Shown here: positions 8,803 through 17,668 of the stretch, piece after piece
How positions within the stretch are numbered: the stretch's first letter is position 1
Layout of the letters: each line of letters opens with the position of its first letter
Origin: Neolewinella aquimaris
Lineage (GTDB): Bacteria; Bacteroidota; Bacteroidia; Chitinophagales; Saprospiraceae
Reading direction: 5' to 3'
DNA: 64,000 nucleotides
NCBI RefSeq assembly: GCF_014197245.1
Contig: NZ_JACIFF010000011.1
Coordinates: 1 to 64,000, forward strand
Notes under the pieces: model-generated
Databases searched by the model: none
The model's input: only the letters and a program-made list of their open reading frames with translations
What the model was told of the DNA's origin: nothing
Position numbers and translations under genes: made by a program

Positions 8803-10665
8803 CTATTTTATGGTGACCCACTTTCGCCAGCCGCGGTCGGGGGTCACTGCGGTAAGTAGGTAAATGCCCGGTGCCGAATCCACCTTCACTTCGGTCGTGG
8901 TAAGCGTAGCGGTAGCCGTGAGGCTGGGTTTGCCCGACCATACCCTCCGCCCGAGCGCATCGTATAATTCCAACAGCGCATGAGTCGGATGATCGACGAA
9001 GAATTGCCCGTCGGTCGGGTTCGGATAGATTTCCAGTTGTTGATCGACGTCCGCCTGCCAAAAGTCGAGCGCGGTAGTGGAAAAGGTATCGATCACCAAT
9101 AACTCGACCGTGCACGATGCGGAGTTGCCGGACGAGTCGGTCCTTACCTGAAGGCTGGTTACCAATCCGGTGTGTTCGCGCGTAAACAGCACGAATGGAT
9201 TGCCGAGCTCCCGGGCGGGCGGACAATTGTCGGAGACGATGTCAACCAGGTCACCGATCGCATACTGCCCCGTGCCCGTAGAGTCGAGATACAGGGAGTC
9301 CCGGTTACAGACCAGTACCGGCGGCCGCGCATCGACGACGGCCAGGATGAAGGTATCCCTGCCGGTGTTCCCACTGCTGTCCGTTACGATGGCTACGGAC
9401 GGAATCATGGGGGCGGCAAGGTCGTCGCAGCTTGCTTCGATTCGATCGGCAGCGCTAGTATCGCTTAACCTCGCAAACCGTACGCTCAAATTTTCCTCGG
9501 AACAGTTATCCCTCAGATCCGCATTCACCGCGTCGGCGGTCAGCATGGTTGTTCCAAGCTCATCCAGGAAAACGGTGATGGTGTCAAAGGGAACCGTGAC
9601 CGTGGGGGGAAGCGTGTCCCGGATCGCAAGGGGTACGGCGCATTCAACAAAATTTCCTCCCGAGTCCTCCGCCCGGAAGGTGATATCGAACGGAGCGGTG
9701 GGGGGGAGGAGCGTATCGGCGGGCAGGGATTGAGTGATATTGGCGTTTACTAGGTTAGTACCGATGTCCACCGTAAGGTCGGGCATAGCTGCCAGGCAAT
9801 TGTCCGCGACGAATAGTTCCACCGGTGATGGTGGACATTCGATCGTCGGCACCACGGTCTGGGTGCCCGTCCCACTGAATACGGAGGTATTCCCGCAAAC
9901 TCCGGCGGCCCATTCCTCCAGGGTGGATGCCGGAGGGTTCGGTCTGGTGGAGAGCGTGTTTGAGTAGTATACCTGCGGAGTCAGTACCTGGCTATCCCGC
10001 AGTTCCCACCGCGTGGAGGAATCGTTATAGGCGACCATGAGTTTTAGCGGAGCGTTGAGGTAAATGTTTCGCCCGCTGGTATCCTTCCCCACCGGTAGAA
10101 ATTTGACGGGAGATGCACTTCCGAAGCATTCCGAAACGACCTCTAGCCCGTCGAAGTCAACCGGATTGGCGTCGCAGTCGGTAGGTATGCCGTCGCCGTC
10201 CGGATCGTCCTTATCGTCCCCACCGGGGCACTGATCGTTGTCGTCACAAATGCCGTCGTCGTCGGAATCGCCGCCCTCGTTCTGACACAAATCTTCCGAT
10301 CCGTCGACGGCTTGCGTACCACTTCCTCCGACCTGCGCCGTCCCCGGGCAGCCATTCGTTCCGGTCCATTCGGTGACGGCGCTATCGGGAGGGTTGGGGG
10401 CGAAGGTGTTCGTCTCCGTTGCGTAGAAGACGGTCGTGGGGTCATTGACGACCTGTACCTCCCACCGTGTCGCGGCAGGATTGTAGGCTATGCGCAAACT
10501 GGGGTCGGTGTTGCTGTCCCCATCATCGTCGATGTACTGGTTGCGGCCATTGACGGTTTTGTCCAGGGAGAAAGCTCCCGTGAAGCAGTCCGAAGTGAAG
10601 GTGATGGTTTGCGCACCCGCCAGGACGGATAGGCAGAGCAGCGGAAGCGCGATTAGTGATCTCAT
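8803..10665 (-). CDS. Secreted multidomain protein with T9SS sorting domain
   Basis: A 620-residue protein with a signal peptide (MRSLIALPLLCLSVLAGAQ). Two copies of one domain of about 100 residues follow (about 20-125 and 175-280), both with GRN-x-Y, an aliphatic-x-YN....TRWE segment, a PNPP motif and an SGTGTQxV ending. Between them is an acidic, thrombospondin-type-3-like calcium-binding stretch (DSDDDGICDDNDQCPGGDD). Residues about 285-530 resemble HYR/Ig-like repeats with TDSSGN motifs. The last about 80 residues form a type A T9SS sorting domain (IYPNPTDGQFFVD...GIYLLTAV). It is therefore likely exported through T9SS and attached to or released from the cell surface; activity unknown. 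Confidence 0.88.
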   Translation of the reverse strand: MRSLIALPLLCLSVLAGAQTITFTSDCFTGAFSLDKTVNGRNQYIDDDGDSNTDPSLRIAYNPAATRWEVQVVNDPTTVFYATETNTFAPNPPDSAVTEWTGTNGCPGTAQVGGSGTQAVDGSEDLCQNEGGDSDDDGICDDNDQCPGGDDKDDPDGDGIPTDCDANPVDFDGLEVVSECFGSASPVKFLPVGKDTSGRNIYLNAPLKLMVAYNDSSTRWELRDSQVLTPQVYYSNTLSTRPNPPASTLEEWAAGVCGNTSVFSGTGTQTVVPTIECPPSPVELFVADNCLAAMPDLTVDIGTNLVNANITQSLPADTLLPPTAPFDITFRAEDSGGNFVECAVPLAIRDTLPPTVTVPFDTITVFLDELGTTMLTADAVNADLRDNCSEENLSVRFARLSDTSAADRIEASCDDLAAPMIPSVAIVTDSSGNTGRDTFILAVVDARPPVLVCNRDSLYLDSTGTGQYAIGDLVDIVSDNCPPARELGNPFVLFTREHTGLVTSLQVRTDSSGNSASCTVELLVIDTFSTTALDFWQADVDQQLEIYPNPTDGQFFVDHPTHALLELYDALGRRVWSGKPSLTATATLTTTEVKVDSAPGIYLLTAVTPDRGWRKWVTIK

Positions 10666-10677
10666 GGTGCTCGATGC

Positions 10678-11214
10678 TTAACTCCGGGACGGGAAAACAC
10701 CCTGAAGTGCGATGATCATGTTGATCGCGAGGTAGGGATTACGAATCGCGAAGTCCTGCCCACTACCGGTGTCCTCGACCGAAACTGAATCACTGCCGAG
10801 TTTTGAATTGTTGTTAGGAACAGTAGACGTGAAAATGGTTTCACCGGCAGCGTTGAAGGCGAGGTACTCTCCGTCACCGGCCGCGGATGTCCCGATACCC
10901 TGCCCAAGATTGAAACTCGCGGCGTGGTTATGGGCCGGCATCATTGCAGCCGTAAGCGTCACGGTTTCCCTTCCTCCTTTTTCCCCCAATCTGATGGGAG
11001 TCAGCCCCGGGCCGTTTCCGGGATGTATCGGGAAACGACCACGCAGGTCGGGTAGGGCGAAGGTGGTGCGCCCGTCACCGCCGTAGGTAGTACCGAGCAG
11101 GGAGAATAGGGCGGTATTCTGGGAGATGGGGAGCAATTGTCCCTCACAAAGGGCCCAGCCGCGGGGCGCGAAGTTGCCGCCGAACCCGACGATCATGGCA
11201 ATGAATGGCTCCAT
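10678..11214 (-). CDS. Phage tail-collar domain protein (microcystin-dependent-protein-like)
   Basis: A 178-residue protein with the tail-collar signature near the N-terminus: IGGF-like VGFGGNFAPRGWALCEGQ, then LFSLLGTTYGGDGRTTFALPDLRGR, then a glycine-rich and PAHNHA section and the ending NPYLAINMIIALQG. These are hallmarks of Mdp-type collar proteins, known both in phage tail fibres and as free-standing bacterial genes. No other phage genes are nearby. It is the first gene of the four-gene minus-strand operon, 12 nt before the T9SS-secreted protein, so a cell-surface or secreted adhesive role is more likely than a prophage remnant. Confidence 0.88.
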   Translation of the reverse strand: MEPFIAMIVGFGGNFAPRGWALCEGQLLPISQNTALFSLLGTTYGGDGRTTFALPDLRGRFPIHPGNGPGLTPIRLGEKGGRETVTLTAAMMPAHNHAASFNLGQGIGTSAAGDGEYLAFNAAGETIFTSTVPNNNSKLGSDSVSVEDTGSGQDFAIRNPYLAINMIIALQGVFPSRS

Positions 11215-11372
11215 GGAGTAAACTAACTAAGGTGAATGAGTATCCCTAGTTAACGAATATTCTGCTTAAAGTGAAGCAGGCAATCACCTATATGGCATAA
11301 TTGCCAAATAACCCGATTATATCTGTTATTCAGTCAAAAAATGAAGGCTTGAACGGATATATTGACACCAGG

Positions 11373-12209
11373 CTAGCGCAGGTACAGAATGTAAGCCGCA
11401 GCGAACGGGATCACGAAGATGAAGGCATCGAAGCGATCGAGCAGGCCCCCGTGTCCCGGCAGCAGGTTGCCGCTGTCCTTTACCCCGACGCTGCGCTTAA
11501 GCATACTTTCGACCAGGTCACCGATCCCCCCGAAGATGCCAACGATGGTAGCGAGCACCAGCCACTGGATAAGTCCGATCTCGTCGAAAACCAGGTGAAG
11601 TACGTAGCCGAAGAGGATACAGGTAAATGCACCACCAATGGTGCCCTCCCAGGTCTTATTCGGGGAGATGCGGGGAAAGAGCGGGGTCTTGCCGTACTTG
11701 CTTCCGACCAGGTACGCCCCCGTATCGTTGACCCAGGTAAGTAGGAGTAGTCCGAATACCACCCGGTAGTAGAAGGTGTTTCCGTCGAAGGCGATGAAGT
11801 CGACCAGCGCAAAGGGTATTCCGATGTAGAACATCCCCAGTATGATGTAGGCGATGTTAACGAAGGGCTCCCGGCTGTTGCTGTAAAGTTCGTAAATGAA
11901 AATGGTGAAGATGAAGGGGGAAAACATCAGGCTGGAAAGCTGAATAAAGGTCTCGGGATCGCTCACGTAACCCAGCGACAGCGTGCTAACCAGGAAGAAG
12001 GGCAGTAGCCCAACCGTTACGCCCAGGGCCTTACGGAAACGGTCCCGACGCGTGTGACGGTCGAGGGTCATGCCGAAGAACTCATACAGGCAGCCGCCGG
12101 TAATCACCAGAAAGAGAAGATTGAAGGTATAGGGTCCGGTGTACATCCCCACGACCATGATGATCACAAAAATTACGGCCGTGGTAAGCCTTCTCCAAAG
12201 TCCCTGCAT
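11373..12209 (-). CDS. cdsA: Phosphatidate cytidylyltransferase
   Basis: Makes CDP-diacylglycerol from phosphatidate and CTP, the branch point of phospholipid synthesis, in the inner membrane. The 278-residue protein has about eight hydrophobic segments and the complete CdsA signature near the C-terminus: SMLKRSVGVKDSGNLLPGHG followed by GLLDRFDAF. SPNKTWEG, another conserved segment, precedes it. It is a lone minus-strand gene, divergent from the MerR regulator at 12359. Confidence 0.95.
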   Translation of the reverse strand: MQGLWRRLTTAVIFVIIMVVGMYTGPYTFNLLFLVITGGCLYEFFGMTLDRHTRRDRFRKALGVTVGLLPFFLVSTLSLGYVSDPETFIQLSSLMFSPFIFTIFIYELYSNSREPFVNIAYIILGMFYIGIPFALVDFIAFDGNTFYYRVVFGLLLLTWVNDTGAYLVGSKYGKTPLFPRISPNKTWEGTIGGAFTCILFGYVLHLVFDEIGLIQWLVLATIVGIFGGIGDLVESMLKRSVGVKDSGNLLPGHGGLLDRFDAFIFVIPFAAAYILYLR

Positions 12210-12358
12210 CTGATCGTTTGCTCAATGACATCCCCCGGCAAGCCCGGGAAGGGCGTAAGATAGCCCGGCAAAGCAATCGGTCGGTTAGGGCCGCGTCATT
12301 TCCCGTTGCCGAAATAATCGTATTTTTCCGCCAATATTTCCACCACCAACACCCGCCC

Positions 12359-12697
12359 ATGGCTCCCCGTAAATCGGACGACGATCTTAAACGCTACTAC
12401 TCCATCGGTGAAGTAGCCACCAAACTTGGCGTAAACACTTCCCTGATCCGCTTCTGGGAGAATGAGTTCTCCCACATCAAGCCCAATAAAAATAGCCGCG
12501 GAGACCGCCGGTTCACCAAGGAGAACATCAGCCAGTTGCAGGAGGTCTTTCACCTGGTACGCGAACGTGGATTCACCCTGGAGGGCGCCCGCAAGGAAAT
12601 TGCCGCCGGCACGCAACCCCGCCCCGGAAAGCAGGAGATCATCGATCGCCTTACCGAGGTGCGCCGCCGCCTCGAATCCGTCGTAGGCGAGTTCTAG
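12359..12697 (+). CDS. MerR-family transcriptional regulator
   Basis: A 112-residue DNA-binding protein. The N-terminal two-thirds is a MerR winged helix domain (YYSIGEVATKLGVNTSLIRFWE, in which the helix-turn-helix is evident, then RRFTKENISQLQEVFHLV), followed by a short helix. No effector domain is visible, as in the small MerR proteins common in Bacteroidota. The reading frame is open back to 12218, but ATG 12359 matches the usual domain start. The stop TAG (12695-12697) is followed at once, in the same frame, by the TTG of the acyltransferase gene. Confidence 0.85.
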   Translation: MAPRKSDDDLKRYYSIGEVATKLGVNTSLIRFWENEFSHIKPNKNSRGDRRFTKENISQLQEVFHLVRERGFTLEGARKEIAAGTQPRPGKQEIIDRLTEVRRRLESVVGEF

Positions 12698-13639
12698 TTG
12701 GCTTACCTGCTCTATTATTTGTTGCTCAGGCCGCTGAGTTTTCTGCCGCTGGGATGGCTATACCGCCTGTCGGACCTCCTCTACCTCATCGGCTACCGAT
12801 GGATCGGCTACCGGCGGGAGGTCGTCCTGGACAACCTGCGGAGGGCCTTTCCGGAGTGGGAGGAAGAAAAAGTACGGACACAGGCCCGCCGATTCTACCA
12901 CTACTTCTTCGACAGCATCGTAGAGTCGGTAAAGAACTACAGCATGTCGGAAGCGGAGTCCATCCGGCGGCTACGGGTGGTCAACCCGGAAATCGTAGCC
13001 CCCCACGCGGCCGCGAACCAAAGCTGCATCCTCTATGGCGCCCATTACAGCAACTGGGAGATTGGCGGGCTCAGCTTTCCCAGCCAGTTCGCCCCCGCCA
13101 ACGTAGTGGCCATCTATTCTCCGCTGAAGAACGAAACGATGGACCGGCTGACCCGCCACAACCGGGAACGGACCGGGGTCACCATGCTGTCTCGCCGCAA
13201 GGTCTATGAATACTTCGCCGGTGACGAACTGCGGCCGGCCGTCGACATTTTCGTGGCCGATCAGTCGCCCAGCAATGCCGTCTGGCAAAAACTCCACTGG
13301 ACCACCTTCCTAGGGCGCACCACCGCATTCCTCGCCGGCCCGGAACGCTTCGCGGTGCGCTACGACCGTCCCGTCTATTACATCAACCTCCGCCGCAACG
13401 CCCGGGGCTACTACAGCAGTAAGATTTATCGGGTCACGGATACCCCACGCGACGAAGCACCCGGCTACATCACCGAGTGCTTCGTGCGTCATCTGGAGCA
13501 TGAGATCCTGCGTGATCCCACCCCCTGGCTGTGGACCCACCGCCGTTGGAAGCGGGAGGTACCGCAAGAAGTGGAACGGCTACTGAAGACGCGCCCCTAC
13601 CTTCCGGCGGAGTACGATCCTATTCCGGACCGGCGTTGA
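12698..13639 (+). CDS. LpxL/HtrB-like lipid A or lysophospholipid acyltransferase
   Basis: A 313-residue membrane-associated acyltransferase. It has an N-terminal hydrophobic anchor (YLLYYLLLRPLSFLPLGWLY), the catalytic HX4E motif H116-YSNW-E121 in YGAHYSNWEIGG, and a late WLWTHRRWK segment typical of the LpxL family, which adds secondary acyl chains to lipid A. No ATG is available before residue 85 or so, and family alignment requires the N-terminal anchor, so the start is a TTG directly after the merR stop. The 3' end overlaps the convergent pckA gene by 20 nt. Confidence 0.88.
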   Translation: MAYLLYYLLLRPLSFLPLGWLYRLSDLLYLIGYRWIGYRREVVLDNLRRAFPEWEEEKVRTQARRFYHYFFDSIVESVKNYSMSEAESIRRLRVVNPEIVAPHAAANQSCILYGAHYSNWEIGGLSFPSQFAPANVVAIYSPLKNETMDRLTRHNRERTGVTMLSRRKVYEYFAGDELRPAVDIFVADQSPSNAVWQKLHWTTFLGRTTAFLAGPERFAVRYDRPVYYINLRRNARGYYSSKIYRVTDTPRDEAPGYITECFVRHLEHEILRDPTPWLWTHRRWKREVPQEVERLLKTRPYLPAEYDPIPDRR

Positions 13640-15185
13640 CGACCGAATCGTTGGCCGCTTCGGCGTAGGGGGCAAAGTTTTTGTGGAACAACTCGGCCAG
13701 TTTGTTGGCCGCCTCGTCGTACTTTTCCTCGTTGCGCCAGGTGTCGCGGGGGTTCAGCATCGCGTTCGGTACGTCGGGGCAGCTGGTAGGCCGTTCGAGA
13801 CCGAACACGGGGTCGGTGACGTAGGGAACCGCATCCAGTTCGCCGGTCAGCGCGGCCTTGATCATGGCACGGGTGAAGGAGAGTTCGATGCGCGAACCTT
13901 CGCCGTAGCCGCCGCCGGTCCATCCGGTGTTTACCAGCCAAACGTTGATCTTTTCTCCGTCCGCTTCGGCATCCTTCAGCTTCTGTCCGAGCATATCGGC
14001 GTAGTGGGTGGGATGCAGGGGAATGAAGGGCGAACCGAAACAGGCGGAGAAGGTGGCCTGCGGCTCGGTGATGCCGGTTTCGGTACCCGCGATCTTAGCC
14101 GTATAGCCGCTGATGAAGTGGTACATTGCCTGCTCGGGCGTCAGTCGGCTGATGGGAGGCAGTACTCCGAAGGCGTCGCAGGTAAGGAAGAAAATGTTCC
14201 GCGGCAGATCGCCCCGGCTGTTGTACATGATGTTGTCGATGTGGTAGATCGGGTAGCTCACGCGGGTGTTCTGCGTGATGCTTTCGTCTTCGTAGTCCGG
14301 CGTATGGCCGTCCTCCTTCAGGCCGATGTTCTCCAGCAGGGCACCGAATTTAATGGCGCGGTATATCTGCGGCTCCTTCGACTCGCTCAGGTCGATCACC
14401 TTGGCGTAGCAGCCTCCTTCGAGATTGAAGACGTTGGCCTGGCTCCAGCCGTGCTCGTCGTCGCCGATGAGGCGTCGGTCCGGATCGTTGCTCAGGGTCG
14501 TCTTACCGGTGCCGGAGAGGCCGAAGAAGAGGGCCGTATCGCCCTTCGTGCCTACGTTGGCCGAACAGTGCATGCTGAGTACGTCGCGACGGGTGGGGAG
14601 GACGTAGTTGAGGACGGAGAAAATTCCCTTCTTGATCTCACCGGTGTAGGCGGTGCCTCCGATGATGATCATCTTCTTGGTGAAGTTGATGATGCTGAAG
14701 TTCTCCTGCCGGGTGCCGTGAATGGCGGGGTCGGCCGTGACTCCGGGGAAGGCGTAGATGGTCCACTCGTCGGTCATCAGGTTGGTGATGCGCTCGTCGT
14801 CGGGCCGTAGGAACATGTTGTAGGCGAACATATTCTGCCAGGGGTACTCGGTAAATACCCGGATGTTGATGCGGTACTTGCGGCTGGCGCAGGCGTAAGC
14901 ATCGCGGACGTAGACCTCATCGAGGCCCTTGGCGTAGTCCAGGGTTTTTTCGAGCAGGAGGTCGAAGCTCTCGGGGGCAATGGGGATATTGATCTTGCCC
15001 CAGTCGACGGTACCGCGGGTAACGTCGTCCTCGACGATAAAGCGGTCCTTGGGCGACCGGCCGGTGAAGGTGCCGGTGTTGATGATCAGAGCGCCGGTGT
15101 CGCTCAGGTGGCCCTGTCCCTTCGTGATGGTGTCTTCGACGAGGGCGGCGACCTTCAGGTTTTCCCTGAGGTTGTGGTGTTGCAT
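13620..15185 (-). CDS. pckA: Phosphoenolpyruvate carboxykinase (ATP)
   Basis: Interconverts oxaloacetate and PEP with ATP: the entry to gluconeogenesis, or anaplerosis in reverse. The 521-residue protein carries TGRSPKDRFIV near the N-terminus, MHCSANVG, the P-loop GLSGTGKTTLS (about residue 220-230), the LIGDDEHGW segment and TGWTGGGYGEGSRIEL. Length and motifs are those of an intact ATP-type enzyme. The gene follows the SDR by 48 nt on the same strand and overlaps the convergent acyltransferase by 20 nt. Confidence 0.97.
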   Translation of the reverse strand: MQHHNLRENLKVAALVEDTITKGQGHLSDTGALIINTGTFTGRSPKDRFIVEDDVTRGTVDWGKINIPIAPESFDLLLEKTLDYAKGLDEVYVRDAYACASRKYRINIRVFTEYPWQNMFAYNMFLRPDDERITNLMTDEWTIYAFPGVTADPAIHGTRQENFSIINFTKKMIIIGGTAYTGEIKKGIFSVLNYVLPTRRDVLSMHCSANVGTKGDTALFFGLSGTGKTTLSNDPDRRLIGDDEHGWSQANVFNLEGGCYAKVIDLSESKEPQIYRAIKFGALLENIGLKEDGHTPDYEDESITQNTRVSYPIYHIDNIMYNSRGDLPRNIFFLTCDAFGVLPPISRLTPEQAMYHFISGYTAKIAGTETGITEPQATFSACFGSPFIPLHPTHYADMLGQKLKDAEADGEKINVWLVNTGWTGGGYGEGSRIELSFTRAMIKAALTGELDAVPYVTDPVFGLERPTSCPDVPNAMLNPRDTWRNEEKYDEAANKLAELFHKNFAPYAEAANDSVVNAGPE

Positions 15186-15233
15186 GCGGTTTAAGCTTTA
15201 GTTAGGCACGGCAAGGTACAAACATCGCGTCGG

Positions 15234-16046
15234 TCATACGCCGGAAAACGCACTGAACCCGCCATCCACGGGCACTACGATGCCGGTGACGAAACTACTG
15301 CTGTCCGCGCAGAGCCACACGAGGGTCGACATCAGTTCCTCCGCTTCGCCGAAGCGATTCATGGGGGTGCTCTTAATAATGGTGTTGCCGCGGTCGGTGA
15401 GGGAACCGTCCTCGTTCAGCAGGAGGCGCCGGTTCTGCTCGCCGATGAAGAAGCCGGGCGCGATGGCGTTCACCCTCACCCTGCCGTCGTATTTCTTGGC
15501 CAGTTCCACGGCCAGCCACTTGGTGAAGTTGTCGATGCCGGCCTTGGCCGCGCTGTAACCCACCACCCGGGTGATGGCCCGGTCGGCCGCCATACTAGAG
15601 ATGTTGACGATACTTCCGCCGCCTTCGGTCATCAGCTTGCCGAAGATGAGGGAGGGGATGACCGTGCCGTCCAGGTTCAACTTACTTACGCCGGCAAAGT
15701 CATCCATCTTAAGGTCGAAAAAGGTCTGGTCGGGACCGATCGTCGCGCCGGGACGGTTGCCACCGGCAGCATTGACCAGAATGTCCAACTTACCCCATTT
15801 TTCCAGGATTTCGTCGCGGGCGGATTCCAGGCTCCTGGCGTCGGTTACATCGCCCTTCAGTAACAACACCGCACCTGCGTCCCCGCCCAACGCGTCGGCG
15901 GCGGATTTAAGGTTCTCCGGATTGCGGCTCAGCAAGGCGACTTTAGCACCGGCGTTCAGCAGGCCCTGGGCCATTGCGGTACCGAGGGCACCCGTACCGC
16001 CGGTGAGCAGCGCGGTTTTGCCGGAAAGATCGAATAGATTGGTCAT
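15234..16046 (-). CDS. Short-chain dehydrogenase/reductase (D-mannonate/fructuronate oxidoreductase-like)
   Basis: A 270-residue classical SDR with TGGTGALG at the nucleotide site, NAAGGNRPGAT, a catalytic NISSMAA...YSAAKAG pair, and a C-terminal VTGIVVPVDGG. The NAAGGNRPGATIG stretch and total length are those of SDRs often annotated as D-mannonate oxidoreductase (fructuronate reductase) or gluconate 5-dehydrogenase-like. No other uronate-isomerase-pathway gene is adjacent, so the substrate is uncertain. ATG 16046 is preferred over an upstream TTG at 16088, whose extra residues are proline-rich and not SDR-like. Confidence 0.85.
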   Translation of the reverse strand: MTNLFDLSGKTALLTGGTGALGTAMAQGLLNAGAKVALLSRNPENLKSAADALGGDAGAVLLLKGDVTDARSLESARDEILEKWGKLDILVNAAGGNRPGATIGPDQTFFDLKMDDFAGVSKLNLDGTVIPSLIFGKLMTEGGGSIVNISSMAADRAITRVVGYSAAKAGIDNFTKWLAVELAKKYDGRVRVNAIAPGFFIGEQNRRLLLNEDGSLTDRGNTIIKSTPMNRFGEAEELMSTLVWLCADSSSFVTGIVVPVDGGFSAFSGV

Positions 16047-16094
16047 GGGAAGTAGGTATACAGGGTGTGTGGATGAAGGGGCGGGCAAGAAACG

Positions 16095-17087
16095 CTAAAT
16101 CTCCCCCACCAGCAAATTACAACCCCGTACGTCGGAAAAGTCCATGCGACCGAGCACTTCGAAGCTGCCGTCGGCGTGCACCCGGCCCAGGTCGTCGCTG
16201 GCGATGAAGCTCACCGTATCCAGGTTGGCCAGGTCGGTCAGGTTAAGCGCGGCGGACCTCCCGTGCGGGGCGGCGGCAAAGGGATCGGTAATGTCGCGGC
16301 CGCTTACGCTCAGGGTGGGGGCGGGGAGGAAGCGTCCGTCGCGGGGGGCGTAGGCCTGGGACAGAAGCTCCGTCATTCCGTATTCGCTGTGGATATGCGT
16401 TAGCCCAAAGGCAGTGGAAAGGGTAGCGTGCAGTTCGGAACGGGTGAGCTCGCGGCGACGGCCCTTCATGCCGCCGGTTTCCATCACGATGGTGTTTCCC
16501 AGTAGTTGGGGATGACGTTCCGCCAGGTCGAGCAGGGCAAAGCTGACGCCCAGCAGTAGGGTAGGGGTGCCGGAATCGACGAGGCCACGCAGGATTCGGG
16601 CGAGTCCGGGCAGGTCGTCCAGAAAAAACCCAGAGGCGGGGTGGTTGCTTCGCTCGATGAAATCGTTGGCCATAAAGACCAGGCTGGAACCCGTCCGCTC
16701 CAGGTAAGCGGGCAGCAGGGCCAGTACGGCTCGTCCCTGCAGGGGTCCGTACTGCTGTTCGAAGGTGGCGCGGGCTCCCCGACGGTACCACTCGGCATCG
16801 TACAGCGGGTGGCGGCTGGTGGCGTCTCCGGTCGTTCCGCTGCTGGTGAAGATGCGCTGCGGCTTCCACGCCCCCGACTGCAGCAGATAGGTTTTGAAGA
16901 GGGCGATCGGGAGGTGGGGAATATCGGTCAGGCGGCCTACCTCCCGGGGGTTGACGCGCAACAATTCGAGGTATTGCGCGTAGATTGGGTTACTTACCGC
17001 CTGATAACGAAAAACGTCCAGGGCCAGCGCCGCGAAGGTTTCGGGAGTTACCGTTCCAATCCGTTCGGCGAGTTGGTCGCGCGACAT
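16095..17087 (-). CDS. LuxE/PaaK-family acyl-protein synthetase-like protein
   Basis: A 330-residue adenylate-forming or acyl-transferring protein. It resembles LuxE: PHLPIALFKTY near residue 60, an SSGTTG phosphate-binding motif near residue 83, ERTGSSLVFM, TGGMKGRRREL and HSEYGMTELLSQAY. LuxE activates fatty acids for luciferase systems, but no lux genes occur here and LuxE-like genes are widespread in Bacteroidota with unknown roles. It may head an operon with the SDR 48 nt downstream. Its start is only 20 nt from the divergent lipoprotein start. Confidence 0.85.
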   Translation of the reverse strand: MSRDQLAERIGTVTPETFAALALDVFRYQAVSNPIYAQYLELLRVNPREVGRLTDIPHLPIALFKTYLLQSGAWKPQRIFTSSGTTGDATSRHPLYDAEWYRRGARATFEQQYGPLQGRAVLALLPAYLERTGSSLVFMANDFIERSNHPASGFFLDDLPGLARILRGLVDSGTPTLLLGVSFALLDLAERHPQLLGNTIVMETGGMKGRRRELTRSELHATLSTAFGLTHIHSEYGMTELLSQAYAPRDGRFLPAPTLSVSGRDITDPFAAAPHGRSAALNLTDLANLDTVSFIASDDLGRVHADGSFEVLGRMDFSDVRGCNLLVGEI

Positions 17088-17107
17088 AAGTAGTAAGATT
17101 ATCTGCC

Positions 17108-17608
17108 ATGCAATACACCCGCTTCTTCCTTTGGTTGTTGGCCGCCAGTTTCGTGCTGGCCAGCTGCGTCAATCCGCCCGATTACCCGGACGAGCCGGTG
17201 ATCGTGTACGAGGGAGTGAGCAAGAATACCATCTATCAGTTTACCAACGGGCCGCGGGACAGCATCACGATCCAGTTTTCCTTTACGGACGGCGACGGCG
17301 ACCTGTCTACCCAGGACAGTGCCGATATTTTCTACCAGGACAGCCGTTTTCCCGGTCTTCCCCCGACGCCACTTGCCTTTCCGGTAATTCCCACTGAGGG
17401 CACGGGCAACGGCATCAGCGGCGACGTGTTTTTCACCCTCATCAACACCGCCCAGGTCTGCTGCGTCTTCAACGATCGCTTCTGCGTGGCCGATGAGCGG
17501 TACCCCGTCGACACCCTATCTTACCTCATCTACATCCAGGATCGGGCCGGCAACAGGAGCAATACCATCAAGACCGAACAGATCCAAGTGCTCTGTCTGG
17601 GGCAGTAA
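17108..17608 (+). CDS. Lipoprotein of unknown function
   Basis: A 166-residue protein with a lipoprotein signal (hydrophobic run ending LASC, C near residue 20) followed by a proline-rich linker. The mature part has a SFTDGDGDLSTQDSADIFYQD segment seen in many uncharacterised Bacteroidota lipoproteins, where it likely forms an Ig-like beta sandwich, and ends DRAGNRSNTIKTEQIQVLC. Export to the outer or inner membrane surface is expected. No further function is visible. Confidence 0.75.
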   Translation: MQYTRFFLWLLAASFVLASCVNPPDYPDEPVIVYEGVSKNTIYQFTNGPRDSITIQFSFTDGDGDLSTQDSADIFYQDSRFPGLPPTPLAFPVIPTEGTGNGISGDVFFTLINTAQVCCVFNDRFCVADERYPVDTLSYLIYIQDRAGNRSNTIKTEQIQVLCLGQ

Positions 17609-17616
17609 CTGCTTTG

Positions 17617-17633
17617 GGCGGGGCCGCAGGTGC
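17617..17633 (+). repeat. Copy 2 of CGGGnnCGCAGGTGC motif, within a possible xerC promoter
   Basis: GGCGGGGCCGCAGGTGC. It is preceded by TTTG (17613-17616) and followed after two bases by TATTTTTTG (17636-17644), so it fills the 19-nt spacer of a possible Bacteroidota promoter whose -7 element has one extra T. It lies 36 nt before the xerC ATG. Confidence 0.6.
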
Positions 17634-17668
17634 CGTATTTTTTGGAAGGGAAGCCATCTTTTTAGGTC

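Noticed and set aside
10678-11214. Prophage remnant suggested by the tail-collar protein
   Set aside because: No capsid, terminase, integrase or tail genes adjoin it; such collar genes occur alone in many bacteria.
12218-12358. N-terminal extension of the MerR protein
   Set aside because: The extra 47 residues do not match MerR proteins; ATG 12359 gives a family-typical start.
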